DNA from: Streptomyces cadmiisoli
Lineage (GTDB): Bacteria > Actinomycetota > Actinomycetes > Streptomycetales > Streptomycetaceae
Reading direction: 5' to 3'
Assembly: GCF_003261055.1 (NCBI RefSeq)
Contig: NZ_CP030073.1
Coordinates: 5,952,001 to 6,016,000 of the forward strand
DNA: 64,000 nt
In this document: in pieces, positions 16,053-24,577 of the stretch
Layout of the letters: every line of letters begins with the position of its first letter
Position numbering within the stretch: position 1 is the stretch's first letter
Notes under the pieces: generated by a model
Database searches by the model: none
Told to the model about the DNA's origin: nothing
Seen by the model: the letters and a program-made list of their open reading frames with translations, nothing else
Translations under genes and position numbers: made by a program

Positions 16053-16994
16053 TCAGGCCGGGATCGGGACCGCGACCCCGGTGAACGTCGTCTCCGGCGT
16101 CTGCGGGCTGGTGAAGCGGGCGTTGACCAGATACAGACGGTCGCCGTACCGGGCCGCCGTCGTGGGGACGTCGAAGCGCGGGTCGCTGATGGTGCCGCGC
16201 AGGGTGGCCGTGCGCAGCCGCCGGTCGAGGGTCCAGACGCTGATCAGGTCGAGCCGGTTCTGCACCACGTACAGGGTGTGCCCGATACGGACCAGGCCGT
16301 CGCCGTTCACCACCGAGTCGGCTCCGCGCAGGGTGATCCGCTCGGCCCGGCCCGTTCTCGGCGAGACGTGGTACAGCGTGCCCGGCGTGCTCCTGACGAC
16401 GATCAGGCCCCGCCCGTCCGGTGTCGTCACGATGCCGTTGGCGTTGTTGACGTCGGGGAGCTGCTCCCAGTCGCCGGTCAGCGGCAGCGCGCGGACCGAG
16501 CCGCCGCGGGCACGCGGCACGCCGTACAGGACCGCGTTGCGTGAGTCGGTGAACCAGGCGCGGTCGCCGGTCAGGACGACGTCGTTGACGAAGGTGGTCG
16601 TGGCGGTGGTGAGCCGGTGGGTGCGTACGGCCTCGCCGGTGCGGGAGTCGATGACGCGGGCCGTGCCCCCGCCGCCGCCCGCCACGTACAGCAGGCCGTC
16701 GCGGTCCAGCTTCAGGCCGATCGCGACCGTGCCCGGCGTGCCCGCGGCGACGATCCTGCCGGCGCCGGTGCGCAGATCGGTGCGCAGGACGGCGCCGTCG
16801 GCGCGGGAACCCATGTAGGCGTACGGCTTGTCGCCGATGGTGATGCCCTCGGGCAGGAAGCCGTCGGGCAGGGCGAACTGCGTGGGCCACTTCCGGGGTG
16901 TGGCGGCGGCCGTGCCGGACGCGCCGGCCGCGGTGAGCGCGGCGGCGGCCGTGCCGGTCAGGACGGAGCGCCGGGACAGGTGGTTCCTGGTCAT
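16053..16994 (-). CDS. Tat-exported SMP-30/gluconolactonase-like beta-propeller
   Basis: 313 aa. The N-terminus has a twin-arginine signal (S-R-R-S-V-L-T-G at 7-14) with an Ala-rich h-region and likely cleavage near residue 31. The mature part is repetitive beta: G-F-L-P-E-G-I-T-I, G-L-K-L-D-R-D-G-L-L-Y-V-A, N-D-V-V-L-T-G-D-R-A-W-F-T-D, N-A-N-G-I-V-T-T-P-D-G-R-G-L-I-V-V. That is the blade pattern of six-bladed SMP-30/superoxide-dismutase-linked lactonase proteins (E, N, N, D metal ligands plausible). Extracellular lactonase or ligand-binding activity is inferred. It follows another Tat substrate by 123 bp in the same direction, so they may be co-expressed. Confidence 0.75.
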   Translation of the reverse strand: MTRNHLSRRSVLTGTAAAALTAAGASGTAAATPRKWPTQFALPDGFLPEGITIGDKPYAYMGSRADGAVLRTDLRTGAGRIVAAGTPGTVAIGLKLDRDGLLYVAGGGGGTARVIDSRTGEAVRTHRLTTATTTFVNDVVLTGDRAWFTDSRNAVLYGVPRARGGSVRALPLTGDWEQLPDVNNANGIVTTPDGRGLIVVRSTPGTLYHVSPRTGRAERITLRGADSVVNGDGLVRIGHTLYVVQNRLDLISVWTLDRRLRTATLRGTISDPRFDVPTTAARYGDRLYLVNARFTSPQTPETTFTGVAVPIPA

Positions 16995-17117
16995 GGTTCG
17001 GGCCTCCGGGGATGGGAGTGATCGGGTGGGGCGGCGCACACGGCGACCTGCCCGCCGCACACGGGAGTTCCCGCCCGCCCCACCCACAACACGCCCCGGA
17101 GGCTGTCGAGTTGCTGT

Positions 17118-18278
17118 CTACGAGCGGAAGGGACCCGTCACCTCGTAGGTGATGCCGCCCGAGGAGCTGCCGCTCGTGCCGCGCTGGCTGGAGAAGTACA
17201 GGCGCCGGCCGTCGGGGGAGAACGCCGGGCCCGTGATCTCCGAACCGGACTGGCCGTCGATCCGCAGGAAGGGCGCGATCACGTCGTTCGGCGTGATGAC
17301 GCAGATCTCCATGTTGCCCCCGTCCTCCGAGACGAACAGGTCGCCGGAGGAGGTCCCGGTGATGTTGTCGACGCCGGTCAGGGGGGCCGTGCCGGAGCCC
17401 ACGAGGGAGTCGTCGTAGGCGAGTTCGTAGGTGTTCGCCGCGAGGTTGAGCTGCCAGACGCGGTTGTCGCCCTTGGTGGTGAACCAGACGGTGTTGTCGG
17501 CGTAGTGGCAGCCCTCGCCGCCGTTGAAGGACTTCGAGCCGGAGACCTGGCTGCGGGTCACGGTGGGGGAGCCGTCCGGGTCGGGCACGTCGGCCCAGGT
17601 GAACGAGCCGGACGTGGCGGATCCGGCGACCATCACCTGGAGGGTGCCGGACGACAGGTCGCCCCAGGTCGTCGGGATGAAGCGGTAGAAGCGGCCGTTC
17701 GTCTCGTCCTCGGTCAGGTAGATCACCCTGCGCACCGGGTCGGCCGCCGCCGCCTCGTGCTTGAAGCGGCCCATGGCGCCGCGGCGGACGGCAGCCTTCA
17801 CGCCCCACGGGTCGGTCTCGTAGACGTAGCCGAGGGACACCTCCTCGCAGGACAGCCAGGTGTTCCACGGGGTCTTGCCGCCGGCGCAGTTGGTGCGGGT
17901 GCCGGAGAGGATGCGGTACGCCGACGTGATGGTGCCGGTCGCCGAGAACTTCACCGCGCTCGCGCCGCCGTTCGGGTCGATCTCCGAGTTCGACACGTAG
18001 ATCCACCCGCTGCCGTCGGTGTAGCAGGCGCCGCCGTCGGGGGCGTTGTGCCAGGTGTACGAGGTGCCGGGGACCGTCTGCCCGGAACGGGCCACCACCC
18101 GGCTGGTGAAACCGGCGGGCAGTCTGATGCCGTTGGCGTCCGGGGAACCGAGCGCCCCGTAGGGACCCGTGCCGGGCTGTGCGGGGGCGGCGTACGCGGC
18201 GCCGCGCCACAGGCTTCCGCCGAGGGCGGCGGTCGAACCGCCGAGGACGGCCGCACGCAGCAGGCTACGACGTTCCAC
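17118..18278 (-). CDS. Tat-exported PhoX/DUF839-family protein
   Basis: 386 aa with a Tat signal (M-E-R-R-S-L-L-R-A-A at 1-10) cleaved near A-Y-A-A-P (residue ~31). Family features are W-H-N-A-P-D-G-G-A-C-Y, S-N-S-E-I-D-P-N-G-G-A-S-A, C-A-G-G-K-T-P-W-N-T-W-L-S-C-E-E and L-F-V-S-E-D-G-G-N-M-E-I. These match the PhoX-type propeller whose Ca/Fe cluster is bound by Cys and Glu residues; the N-T-W-L-S-C-E-E motif is characteristic. True PhoX enzymes are about 700 aa, so this is a short paralogue and phosphatase activity is not assured. Confidence 0.8.
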   Translation of the reverse strand: MERRSLLRAAVLGGSTAALGGSLWRGAAYAAPAQPGTGPYGALGSPDANGIRLPAGFTSRVVARSGQTVPGTSYTWHNAPDGGACYTDGSGWIYVSNSEIDPNGGASAVKFSATGTITSAYRILSGTRTNCAGGKTPWNTWLSCEEVSLGYVYETDPWGVKAAVRRGAMGRFKHEAAAADPVRRVIYLTEDETNGRFYRFIPTTWGDLSSGTLQVMVAGSATSGSFTWADVPDPDGSPTVTRSQVSGSKSFNGGEGCHYADNTVWFTTKGDNRVWQLNLAANTYELAYDDSLVGSGTAPLTGVDNITGTSSGDLFVSEDGGNMEICVITPNDVIAPFLRIDGQSGSEITGPAFSPDGRRLYFSSQRGTSGSSSGGITYEVTGPFRS

Positions 18279-18471
18279 TCTGACTCCAGGGGTGTGGTGA
18301 CCGTCCCGTCACCGGTCGGCGACGGGTCGTGCGGTCAGGGACCCTAGGAGAGCGGGGTGGACGGACCGTGGCCGGACCGTGACGCGCCGGCGTACACCGA
18401 GGTCGGCCGCCGTGTCGGCGGCGGACGCACGGTCAGATTCGGCAGGGAATGCGGGAATTGGCGGCAGCCCG

Positions 18472-18861
18472 TCAGCCGGCGCCGTTCTCGGAGCCCGGGC
18501 AGGACGGCGTCGCCACCCGCACCTCGTACGTGGCCACGTGTGCCGTCTCGTCGTCCAGGCAGTGCCCCGAGCGCAGGTCGTAGCGCTGCTTGAGCAGGGG
18601 AGAGGCGACGAACACGCGGCCCTCGTGGGTGCCGAGCAGGCCGCGGGAGAGAACCGCCGCGCCGCCGAACGGATCGCGGTTGTCGACGGCGTAGAGCCGC
18701 CCCCCGCGGTCCCGGAACAGGGCCGCCTGGCGGCCGTCCGGCAGCAGGGCCGCCACACCGCGGCCGGGCAGCAGCCGGTCCAGGCCGCAGACCGTGAACC
18801 AGTCCTCGCCCAGCCGGAGCTGGACCTGCGGGCCGGTCGTCTCGGGAGCCGAGGTCGTCAC
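18472..18861 (-). CDS. nirD: Nitrite reductase [NAD(P)H] small subunit
   Basis: 129-aa Rieske-like fold protein that partners NirB in reducing nitrite to ammonium. The Rieske Cys/His cluster ligands are replaced, as in known NirD (N-R-D-P-F-G-G-A-A-V-L-S-R-G where a C-x-H would sit, and later V-A-S-P-L-L-K-Q-R-Y-D-L). The GTG start at 18861 overlaps the nirB stop by 4 bp, indicating coupled translation. This is the last gene of the operon; 190 bp of gap with no obvious strong hairpin follow before the PhoX-like gene. Confidence 0.92.
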   Translation of the reverse strand: MTTSAPETTGPQVQLRLGEDWFTVCGLDRLLPGRGVAALLPDGRQAALFRDRGGRLYAVDNRDPFGGAAVLSRGLLGTHEGRVFVASPLLKQRYDLRSGHCLDDETAHVATYEVRVATPSCPGSENGAG

Positions 18862-21470
18862 CGGGCGCTTCCTTCCAGGACGTCGTGCGCGGGCCGCAGG
18901 CCGATGGAGAGCAGCGGCAGGTCGGGCTTGATCTGGTCGCGCTCGGGGACGAAGCCGACGACCGGGTCGGGCGTGTCGGGGGCGTTGACGAAGGAGACGA
19001 ACCGGGCGAGCTTCTCCGGGTCGTTGATGGTCTCGGACCACTCGTCCCGGTAGTGGGCGACGTGCGCCGCCATCAGGGTCTCCAGCTCCTCGCAGATGCC
19101 GAGCGAGTCGTGCACGACGACGTCGCGCACATGGTCCAGTCCGCCGGGGATCCGCTCCAGCCAGGTCGAGGTGCGCTCCAGCCGGTCGGCGGTACGGATG
19201 TAGAACATCAGGAACCGGTCGGTCAGGCGGACGAGTTCGGCGTCCGACAGGTCCTGCGCCAGCAGGTCGGCGTGGCGCGGGGTCGCGCCGCCGTTGCCGC
19301 CGACGTACAGGTTCCAGCCCTGGGAGGTGGCGATCACGCCGAAGTCCTTCGACCGGGCCTCGGCGCACTCCCGGGCGCAGCCCGAGACCGCCGACTTCAG
19401 TTTGTGCGGCGAGCGCAGTCCGCGGTAGCGCAGTTCCAGGTCGATCGCCATCCGGACGGAGTCCTGGACGCCGTAGCGGCACCAGGTGCGGCCCACACAG
19501 GACTTCACCGTGCGCAGCGACTTGCCGTAGGCGTGCCCGGACTCGAAGCCCGCGTCCACCAGGCGGGCCCAGATCAGCGGGAGCTGTTCTACGCGGGCGC
19601 CGAACATGTCGATGCGCTGGCCCCCGGTGATCTTCGTGTAGAGGCCGAAGTCGCGGGCGATCTCACCGATCACGATCAGCTTCTCCGGGGCGATCTCGCC
19701 GCCGGGGATCCGCGGGACGACCGAGTACGAGCCGTTCCTCTGGAGGTTGGCCAGGAAGTGGTCGTTGGTGTCCTGGAGGGCGGCCTGCTCGCCGTCGAGC
19801 ACATGGCCGTCGGCGCCGATGGTGGGCGCGAGGGAGGCGATGATCGAGGCGACGGCCGGTTTGCAGGTCTCGCACCCGTCGCCGCCCCGGGCGCCGTCCC
19901 GGCCGTGGCGGTCTAGCAGGTCCCGGTAGGAGGTGACGCGCAGGGCCAGCACGATCTCGTACAGCTCCTCGCGGGTCTGGGCGAAGCACCCGCACAGCCC
20001 CTTGTCGACCTCGACCCCGCTCGCCTCCAGTTCGGCGGTGACCAGTTGGCCGAGCACCTTGACGCAACTGCCGCAGCCGGTCCCGGCCCTGGTGCACTTC
20101 TTGACCTCCGGCACGGTGGCGCAGCGGTGGTCGGTGACCGCCGCGCGGACGGTGCCCTTGGTGACGTTGTGGCAGGAGCAGATCACCGCGTCGTCCGGGA
20201 GCGCGGCCGGGCCGAGCTGATCGCCGCCGCCCGACCCGGCCGGCAGGACCAGCTGCTCGGGGGAGACCGGCGGCACGGACCCGGTGAGCGCGCGCAGCGT
20301 GCCGTAGGCCTCCGCGTCGCCGACCAGGACCCCGCCGAGCAGGGTGCCGTCGCGGCCGACCACCAGCTTCTTGTACAGGCCGGAGCGCGAGTCGGAGTAG
20401 ACGACGTCCAGGCAGTCGTCGGTGGTGCCGTGCGCGTCGCCGAAGGACGCCACGTCCACGCCGAGGAGCTTCAGCTTCGTGGACAGATCGGCGCCGGTGA
20501 AGTCGGCGGCGTCATCGGCGGCGGCGATCGTGGCGGCCGCCGTCTCGGCCTGCTCGTAGCCGGGGGCCACCAGGCCGTAGACCCGGCCGTCCGCCGCCAG
20601 CGCGCACTCGCCGATCGCGAACACCCGCGGGTCCGAGACCGTGCGGCACCGCTCGTCGACGGTGATGCCGCCGCGCTCGCCGACCGTCAGGCCGCAGTCG
20701 CGGGCCAGTCGGTCGCGGGGGCGGACACCGGCGGAGAACACCACCAGGTCGGTGGCGATCGCGGAGCCGTCGGACAGCTTCATACCGGTGACGGCGCCGT
20801 CCTCGCCGACCACGATCTCCTGGGTGCCGGTACCGGTGTGCACGGTCAGGCCCATGTCCTCGATGGTGCGCAGCAGCGCGGCGCCGCCGCCGTCGTCGAC
20901 CTGCGCCGGCATCAGGCGCGGCGCGAACTCCACGACGCGGGTGGCCAGCCCGAGGCCCTTCAGGGCGCCCGCGGCCTCCAGCCCCAGCAGGCCGCCGCCG
21001 ACCACCGCTCCGCTGGTCGCCCTGGTCCTCGCGTACTCCTCGATGGCGAGCAGGTCCTCGATGGTGCGGTAGACGAAGCAGCCCTCGGCGTCCCGGCCGG
21101 GGACCGGCGGGACGAACGGGTAGGAGCCGGTGGCCAGGACCAGGACGTCGTAGCCGAAGACGTTCCCGGACCGGGCGGTCACCTCGCGCGCCGCGCGGTC
21201 GACGGACTCGGCGGGGTCGCCGACGTACAGCTCGATCGAGTGCTTCTCGATGAACTCCATGTCCGTCAGGGACAGCTCGTCGGGGCTCCGGCCCGCGAAG
21301 TACGAGGTGAGCTGCACGCGGTCGTAGGCCGGACGCGGCTCCTCGCACAGCACGACGACGCGGTGCGTGGTGGTCAGGCCGCGGTCGGCGAGCGCTTCGA
21401 GGAAGCGCTGTCCGACCATGCCGTGGCCGACGAGCACGATCGTGGGGGTGTCCCCCGGGGTGGCGGACAT
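18858..21470 (-). CDS. nirB: Nitrite reductase [NAD(P)H] large subunit
   Basis: 870-aa cytosolic assimilatory siroheme enzyme. Order: FAD/NAD(P)H oxidoreductase domain (G-H-G-M-V-G at 15-20; second Rossmann G-G-G-L-L-G-L-E), BFD-like [2Fe-2S] domain (C-S-C-H-N-V-T and C-T-R-A-G-T-G-C-G-S-C), a further C-G-C-F / C-E-T-C-K-P segment, then the ferredoxin-like half-domains and siroheme/[4Fe-4S] site with Cys658-x5-Cys664 and Cys698-x3-Cys702. All expected ligands are present. It overlaps the upstream FAD reductase by 1 bp and nirD by 4 bp. A GlnR-like box precedes the operon. Siroheme could come from the CbiX-like chelatase at 31494. Confidence 0.96.
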   Translation of the reverse strand: MSATPGDTPTIVLVGHGMVGQRFLEALADRGLTTTHRVVVLCEEPRPAYDRVQLTSYFAGRSPDELSLTDMEFIEKHSIELYVGDPAESVDRAAREVTARSGNVFGYDVLVLATGSYPFVPPVPGRDAEGCFVYRTIEDLLAIEEYARTRATSGAVVGGGLLGLEAAGALKGLGLATRVVEFAPRLMPAQVDDGGGAALLRTIEDMGLTVHTGTGTQEIVVGEDGAVTGMKLSDGSAIATDLVVFSAGVRPRDRLARDCGLTVGERGGITVDERCRTVSDPRVFAIGECALAADGRVYGLVAPGYEQAETAAATIAAADDAADFTGADLSTKLKLLGVDVASFGDAHGTTDDCLDVVYSDSRSGLYKKLVVGRDGTLLGGVLVGDAEAYGTLRALTGSVPPVSPEQLVLPAGSGGGDQLGPAALPDDAVICSCHNVTKGTVRAAVTDHRCATVPEVKKCTRAGTGCGSCVKVLGQLVTAELEASGVEVDKGLCGCFAQTREELYEIVLALRVTSYRDLLDRHGRDGARGGDGCETCKPAVASIIASLAPTIGADGHVLDGEQAALQDTNDHFLANLQRNGSYSVVPRIPGGEIAPEKLIVIGEIARDFGLYTKITGGQRIDMFGARVEQLPLIWARLVDAGFESGHAYGKSLRTVKSCVGRTWCRYGVQDSVRMAIDLELRYRGLRSPHKLKSAVSGCARECAEARSKDFGVIATSQGWNLYVGGNGGATPRHADLLAQDLSDAELVRLTDRFLMFYIRTADRLERTSTWLERIPGGLDHVRDVVVHDSLGICEELETLMAAHVAHYRDEWSETINDPEKLARFVSFVNAPDTPDPVVGFVPERDQIKPDLPLLSIGLRPAHDVLEGSAR

Positions 21471-22681
21471 CAGCAGCCTCCATCGTTGGTCAGCAGGTGG
21501 AGCAGGGGGGCGCCGCCGGGGAGCTGCTCCGCGCCCTCCCAGGCGCGGGCCAGGTCGCCGACGGTGCCGAGTTCACCGACGAGGACCCCGCCGACCAGGC
21601 GGTCGTCGCGGACGACGACCTTGCGGTAGGTGCCGCGGGTGGCGTCGGCGAGCTGGACGACGTCGTCGCCGGGGCGGGGCTCCGGCTCGCCGAACGCGGC
21701 GAGGTCGAAGGGGTCCCGGCCGGCCAGGGTGAGGCGGGTGAGGGCGCGGGTGCCGGTGTAGCGGGCGGTGGTGTCGCCGGTCAGCGCGCGGGCCAGGACG
21801 TCGGCCTGGTCCAGGGCCGGGGCGGCGAGGCCGTACAGGGTGCCGTCGTGCTGGGCGCAGTCGCCGATCGCCCGGATGCGCGGGTCGGAGGTGCGCAGCT
21901 CGTCGTCGACCAGGACGCCCTTGTGCGCGGCGAGCCCGGCGTCCCTGGCCAGGCCCACCCGGGGGTGGACGCCGCAGGCCAGGACCACGAGGTCGGCGTC
22001 GAGGGTGTAGCCGTCGGCCATCTCGACCGCGCGGACCGCGCCGCCGGCCACGCGGACGTCGCGCACCCGGCACTCGGTGTGCACCTCGGCGCCCAGCTCC
22101 GCCAGATGCCGCCGGACGAGCCGGGAGGCGGCCGGGTCGAGCTGGCGCTCCATGAGCCGCTCGGACTGCTGGGCGAGCACGACCTGGGCGCCCCGCACGG
22201 CGAGCGCGCGGGCCGCGGAGACCCCGAGCAGCCCGCCCCCGATGACGACCGCCCGCACGCCCGGCCGCACCGCCTCGGACAGGCCGAGGCAGTCGTCCAT
22301 GGTGCGGAAGGCGTGCACGCCCTCGGGCAGTTCGCGGCCCGGCGTGTACAGCCCGCGCAGCGGCGGCAGCACCGGGTTGGAGCCGGTGGCCAGGACCAGC
22401 GTGTCGTATGCGATCACCGTGCCGTCGGCGCAGCGCACGGTCCGCGCGTCCCGGTCGATCCCCGTCACCCGGCCGCGGGTCAGCCCGTCGGGCGCCGGCA
22501 GGGCGATCACCTCCGGGCCGTAGCGGCCGGCCAGCACCTCGGCGAGCAGGACCCGGTTGTACGGCCGGTGCTCCTCCTCGCCGACGAGCAGCGCGGGCGT
22601 GCCCAGCTCGGCCAGCCGCCGGGCGAGCCGTACGCCCGCGAGGCCGGTGCCGATCACCACCACACGCGTGTCCGAGGTCAT
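21470..22681 (-). CDS. FAD-dependent NAD(P)H oxidoreductase of the nitrite/nitrate assimilation operon
   Basis: 403 aa, similar in layout to the N-terminal reductase module of NirB and to NasC/NasB electron-transfer subunits. It has an FAD Rossmann G-T-G-L-A-G-V-R-L-A-R-R-L, NAD site G-G-G-L-L-G-V-S-A-A-R-A-L, FAD-closing A-I-G-D-C-A-Q, and a C-terminal region matching the segment just before the BFD domain of NirB. There is no iron-sulfur cluster of its own. As first gene of the nirBD operon it could pass electrons to NirB or to NasA at 28316. Starts at ATG 22681. Confidence 0.85.
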   Translation of the reverse strand: MTSDTRVVVIGTGLAGVRLARRLAELGTPALLVGEEEHRPYNRVLLAEVLAGRYGPEVIALPAPDGLTRGRVTGIDRDARTVRCADGTVIAYDTLVLATGSNPVLPPLRGLYTPGRELPEGVHAFRTMDDCLGLSEAVRPGVRAVVIGGGLLGVSAARALAVRGAQVVLAQQSERLMERQLDPAASRLVRRHLAELGAEVHTECRVRDVRVAGGAVRAVEMADGYTLDADLVVLACGVHPRVGLARDAGLAAHKGVLVDDELRTSDPRIRAIGDCAQHDGTLYGLAAPALDQADVLARALTGDTTARYTGTRALTRLTLAGRDPFDLAAFGEPEPRPGDDVVQLADATRGTYRKVVVRDDRLVGGVLVGELGTVGDLARAWEGAEQLPGGAPLLHLLTNDGGC

Positions 22682-22704
22682 GCACCGCAGCGTGCGGGGT
22701 GGGT

Positions 22705-22731
22705 GTTACCCGGCCGCATCACGGCTGTTTC
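22705..22731 (-). promoter_or_regulatory. GlnR-like binding site of the nir operon
   Basis: On the minus strand the sequence reads GAAAC-n6-GATGC-n6-GTAAC. These are three 5-mers with exact 11-bp periodicity, as in the GlnR consensus (gTnAC-n6-GAAAC, repeated). It lies 24-50 bp upstream of the first nir gene. GlnR activation of nirB under nitrogen limitation is established in S. coelicolor; the match here is by eye. Confidence 0.7.
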
Positions 22732-22900
22732 CCACGAGGAACGCTGCCCTCAGCGGGGACCGGGGCGGGGTGTGAGGGGGCGAGGGCGGGCCCCGGGGTG
22801 CGCGGGGCCGGACCGCCGAACCTCAGAAGACCCTCTGAACATGCCGTGCGCGGCCGAAATCCGTGGACGCTACAACCGTCCGGTTCGTAGGGTCCCGATC

Positions 22901-23683
22901 ATGCCCGACATATCGCTGACCACCGTCGTCCTGCTGTGCCTCGCCGCTCTCGTGGCCGGGTGGATCGACGCCGTGGTCGGCAGCGGTGGCCTGCTGCTGC
23001 TTCCCGCGCTGCTGCTCGGGCTGCCGGCCGGCACTCCGGCCGCGACGGCGCTCGGCACCAACAAGGCGGTCGCCATCGTCGGTACGACGGGCGCCGCCGT
23101 GACGTACGCCCGCAAGGCGCCGGTCGATGTGCGCACCGCCGTGCGCATCGGGCTCGCCGCGCTCGCCGGATCGTCGGCCGGGGCGTTCTTCGCGGCCGGC
23201 ATGAGCACGGACGTGCTCAAACCCGTGATCATGGTGGTGCTGCTCGGCGTCGCCGCCTTCGTGATCCTGCGGCCGGCGTTCGGCACGGCCCCCGCGCCGG
23301 GCCCGGTCACCCGCCGCCGCGTCCTCGCGGCGATCGGCCTCGCGGGTCTCGGCATCGGCTTCTACGACGGGTTCATCGGCCCGGGCACCGGTACGTTCCT
23401 GGTGCTGGCGCTCACCGCGGTCCTGCACCTCGACCTGGTGGCCGCCTCCGCCACCGCCAAGATCGTCAACTGCTGCACCAACGCGGGCGCGCTGGCGATG
23501 TTCGCCTGGCAGGGCGCGGTGCTGTGGCAGCCGGCGGCGCTGATGGCGGTGTTCAATCTCGCGGGCGGGACGCTGGGGGCGCGCACGGCGCTGAAGAAGG
23601 GCAGCGGCTTCGTCCGGATCGTGCTGCTGACGGTGGTGTTCGCGCTGGTGGCGAATCTGGCGTACGAGCAGTGGGTGGCGTAG
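22901..23683 (+). CDS. Sulfite exporter TauE/SafE family membrane protein
   Basis: 260 aa, about eight membrane helices arranged as two repeats, each opening with the family signature: A-G-W-I-D-A-V-V-G-S-G-G near residue 19-30, and G-F-Y-D-G-F-I-G-P-G-T-G-T in the second half. The family moves small anions such as sulfite, sulfoacetate or organic acids across the cytoplasmic membrane. It diverges from the nir operon, sharing a 219-bp gap. No strong Shine-Dalgarno precedes ATG 22901 (GGG at about -11), so weak or leaderless translation is likely. The substrate is not readable. Confidence 0.85.
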   Translation: MPDISLTTVVLLCLAALVAGWIDAVVGSGGLLLLPALLLGLPAGTPAATALGTNKAVAIVGTTGAAVTYARKAPVDVRTAVRIGLAALAGSSAGAFFAAGMSTDVLKPVIMVVLLGVAAFVILRPAFGTAPAPGPVTRRRVLAAIGLAGLGIGFYDGFIGPGTGTFLVLALTAVLHLDLVAASATAKIVNCCTNAGALAMFAWQGAVLWQPAALMAVFNLAGGTLGARTALKKGSGFVRIVLLTVVFALVANLAYEQWVA

Positions 23684-23737
23684 GCCTCGCCGGCGGCGTC
23701 CGTCCGGCGTGCGCCCGGGGTGCGCGCGGGGTTCTCA

Positions 23738-23836
23738 CGGGGCCGGAGCCGGAGCCGGAGCCGGTGCGGTGCGGTGCGGGGTTCTGGCGAAGCCGGAGTC
23801 GGAGCGTGAGCCCGAGCCGGCGCCGGTGCGGTGCGC
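23738..23836. repeat. Low-complexity GGAGCC/GGTGCG repeat between convergent genes
   Basis: Between the TauE stop and the sortase stop the DNA is built from short direct repeats: four GGAGCC-type hexamers, three GGTGC pentamers, then a degenerate second round of the same pattern after a repeated GGGGTTCT. It looks like slippage-generated simple sequence. No gene or clear stem is seen. Confidence 0.6.
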
Positions 23837-23840
23837 GGTG

Positions 23841-24467
23841 TCAGGCGCTGCCCGTCAGATGGGCGAAGACGACCACGTTGCCCCGGTAGCCGGAGTCGCG
23901 CGAGTAGCCCCCGCCGCAGGTGATCACCCGCAGCTCGGGTCGGGTCGCCGCGCCGTACACCTTCCGGTCGGGGAAGTTCTTCGCGTCGTACACCTCCACC
24001 GCGTCCACGGTGAACCGGGCGACGCCGCCGTCCCGCCGGTCGACCTCGATGACGCTGCCCCGCTTCAGGGCGCCCAGCCGGTAGAAGACGGCGGGCCCGT
24101 CGGCGTTGTCGACGTGGCCGGCGACGATGGCGGTGCCGGTCTCACCGGGAGTGGTGCCGGCCTCGTACCAGCCGGCCAGGTTCTTGTCCGCGGCGGGCGG
24201 TACGTCCAGGCTGCCGGTGGGCGTCAGTCCGAGGCCCGTCAGCGGGGCGTCCACCCGTAGCGCGGGGATGCGGATGCGGTCCGGTGGGGACGGGGCCAGC
24301 GGGGCCGCGGCGTCCCGTGTGACGGGGGCCGTCCGCGCCTGGGCGGCCGAGGGCTGCGGCGGGGCCTGCGGGGCGGCCGCGTCGCCCAGCAGCCACACCC
24401 CGGTGCACAGGGCGACCGCGGTGCCGGCGGCTATCGCGGCGTCACCCGCGTTCCCGAGTCTGCGCAC
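23841..24467 (-). CDS. Class F sortase
   Basis: 208-aa membrane-anchored transpeptidase. One N-terminal membrane helix (10-30) is followed by a Pro/Ala linker (32-62) and a beta-barrel with the catalytic set His118 (I-V-A-G-H-V-D), Cys184 (V-I-T-C-G-G-G) and Arg195 (D-S-G-Y-R-G-N). Short length and the single N-terminal helix fit actinobacterial class F enzymes. GTG 24467 follows AGGAGG by 5 nt. It lies 110 bp downstream of a secreted protein gene in the same direction, with a stem-loop between; the two recur together in streptomycetes as I remember. The upstream protein's C-terminus lacks an obvious LPxTG. Confidence 0.88.
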   Translation of the reverse strand: MRRLGNAGDAAIAAGTAVALCTGVWLLGDAAAPQAPPQPSAAQARTAPVTRDAAAPLAPSPPDRIRIPALRVDAPLTGLGLTPTGSLDVPPAADKNLAGWYEAGTTPGETGTAIVAGHVDNADGPAVFYRLGALKRGSVIEVDRRDGGVARFTVDAVEVYDAKNFPDRKVYGAATRPELRVITCGGGYSRDSGYRGNVVVFAHLTGSA

Positions 24468-24494
24468 AAGCGCCTCCTCTTCTGGCTGGGCCCG

Positions 24495-24535
24495 ACCCCC
24501 TCCGGGCCGCGAGGGGCATCGGACCCGGAGGGGGT
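24495..24535 (-). terminator. Stem-loop between the secreted-protein gene and the sortase gene
   Basis: ACCCCCTCCGGG (24495-24506) pairs perfectly over 12 bp with CCCGGAGGGGGT (24524-24535), loop 17 nt. It sits in the 110-bp gap inside an apparent two-gene operon, so it may be a partial terminator or an mRNA processing/stability element that sets the sortase level below that of its partner. Confidence 0.6.
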
Positions 24536-24577
24536 GGGGACTTGCGGTACCGGCGGACGGACAGCGGAGGGTGTCCG

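Noticed and set aside
20046..21629. Long open frame (over 500 codons) antisense to nirB and its neighbour
   Set aside because: The composition is Arg/Gly/Ala/His/Gln-rich with no domain, as expected from the complement of a strongly G/C-biased gene. nirB motifs and cluster ligands are all on the other strand.
23684..23840. CRISPR-like or VNTR array between TauE and sortase genes
   Set aside because: Units are 5-6 bp and degenerate, without spacers; simple slippage sequence explains it.
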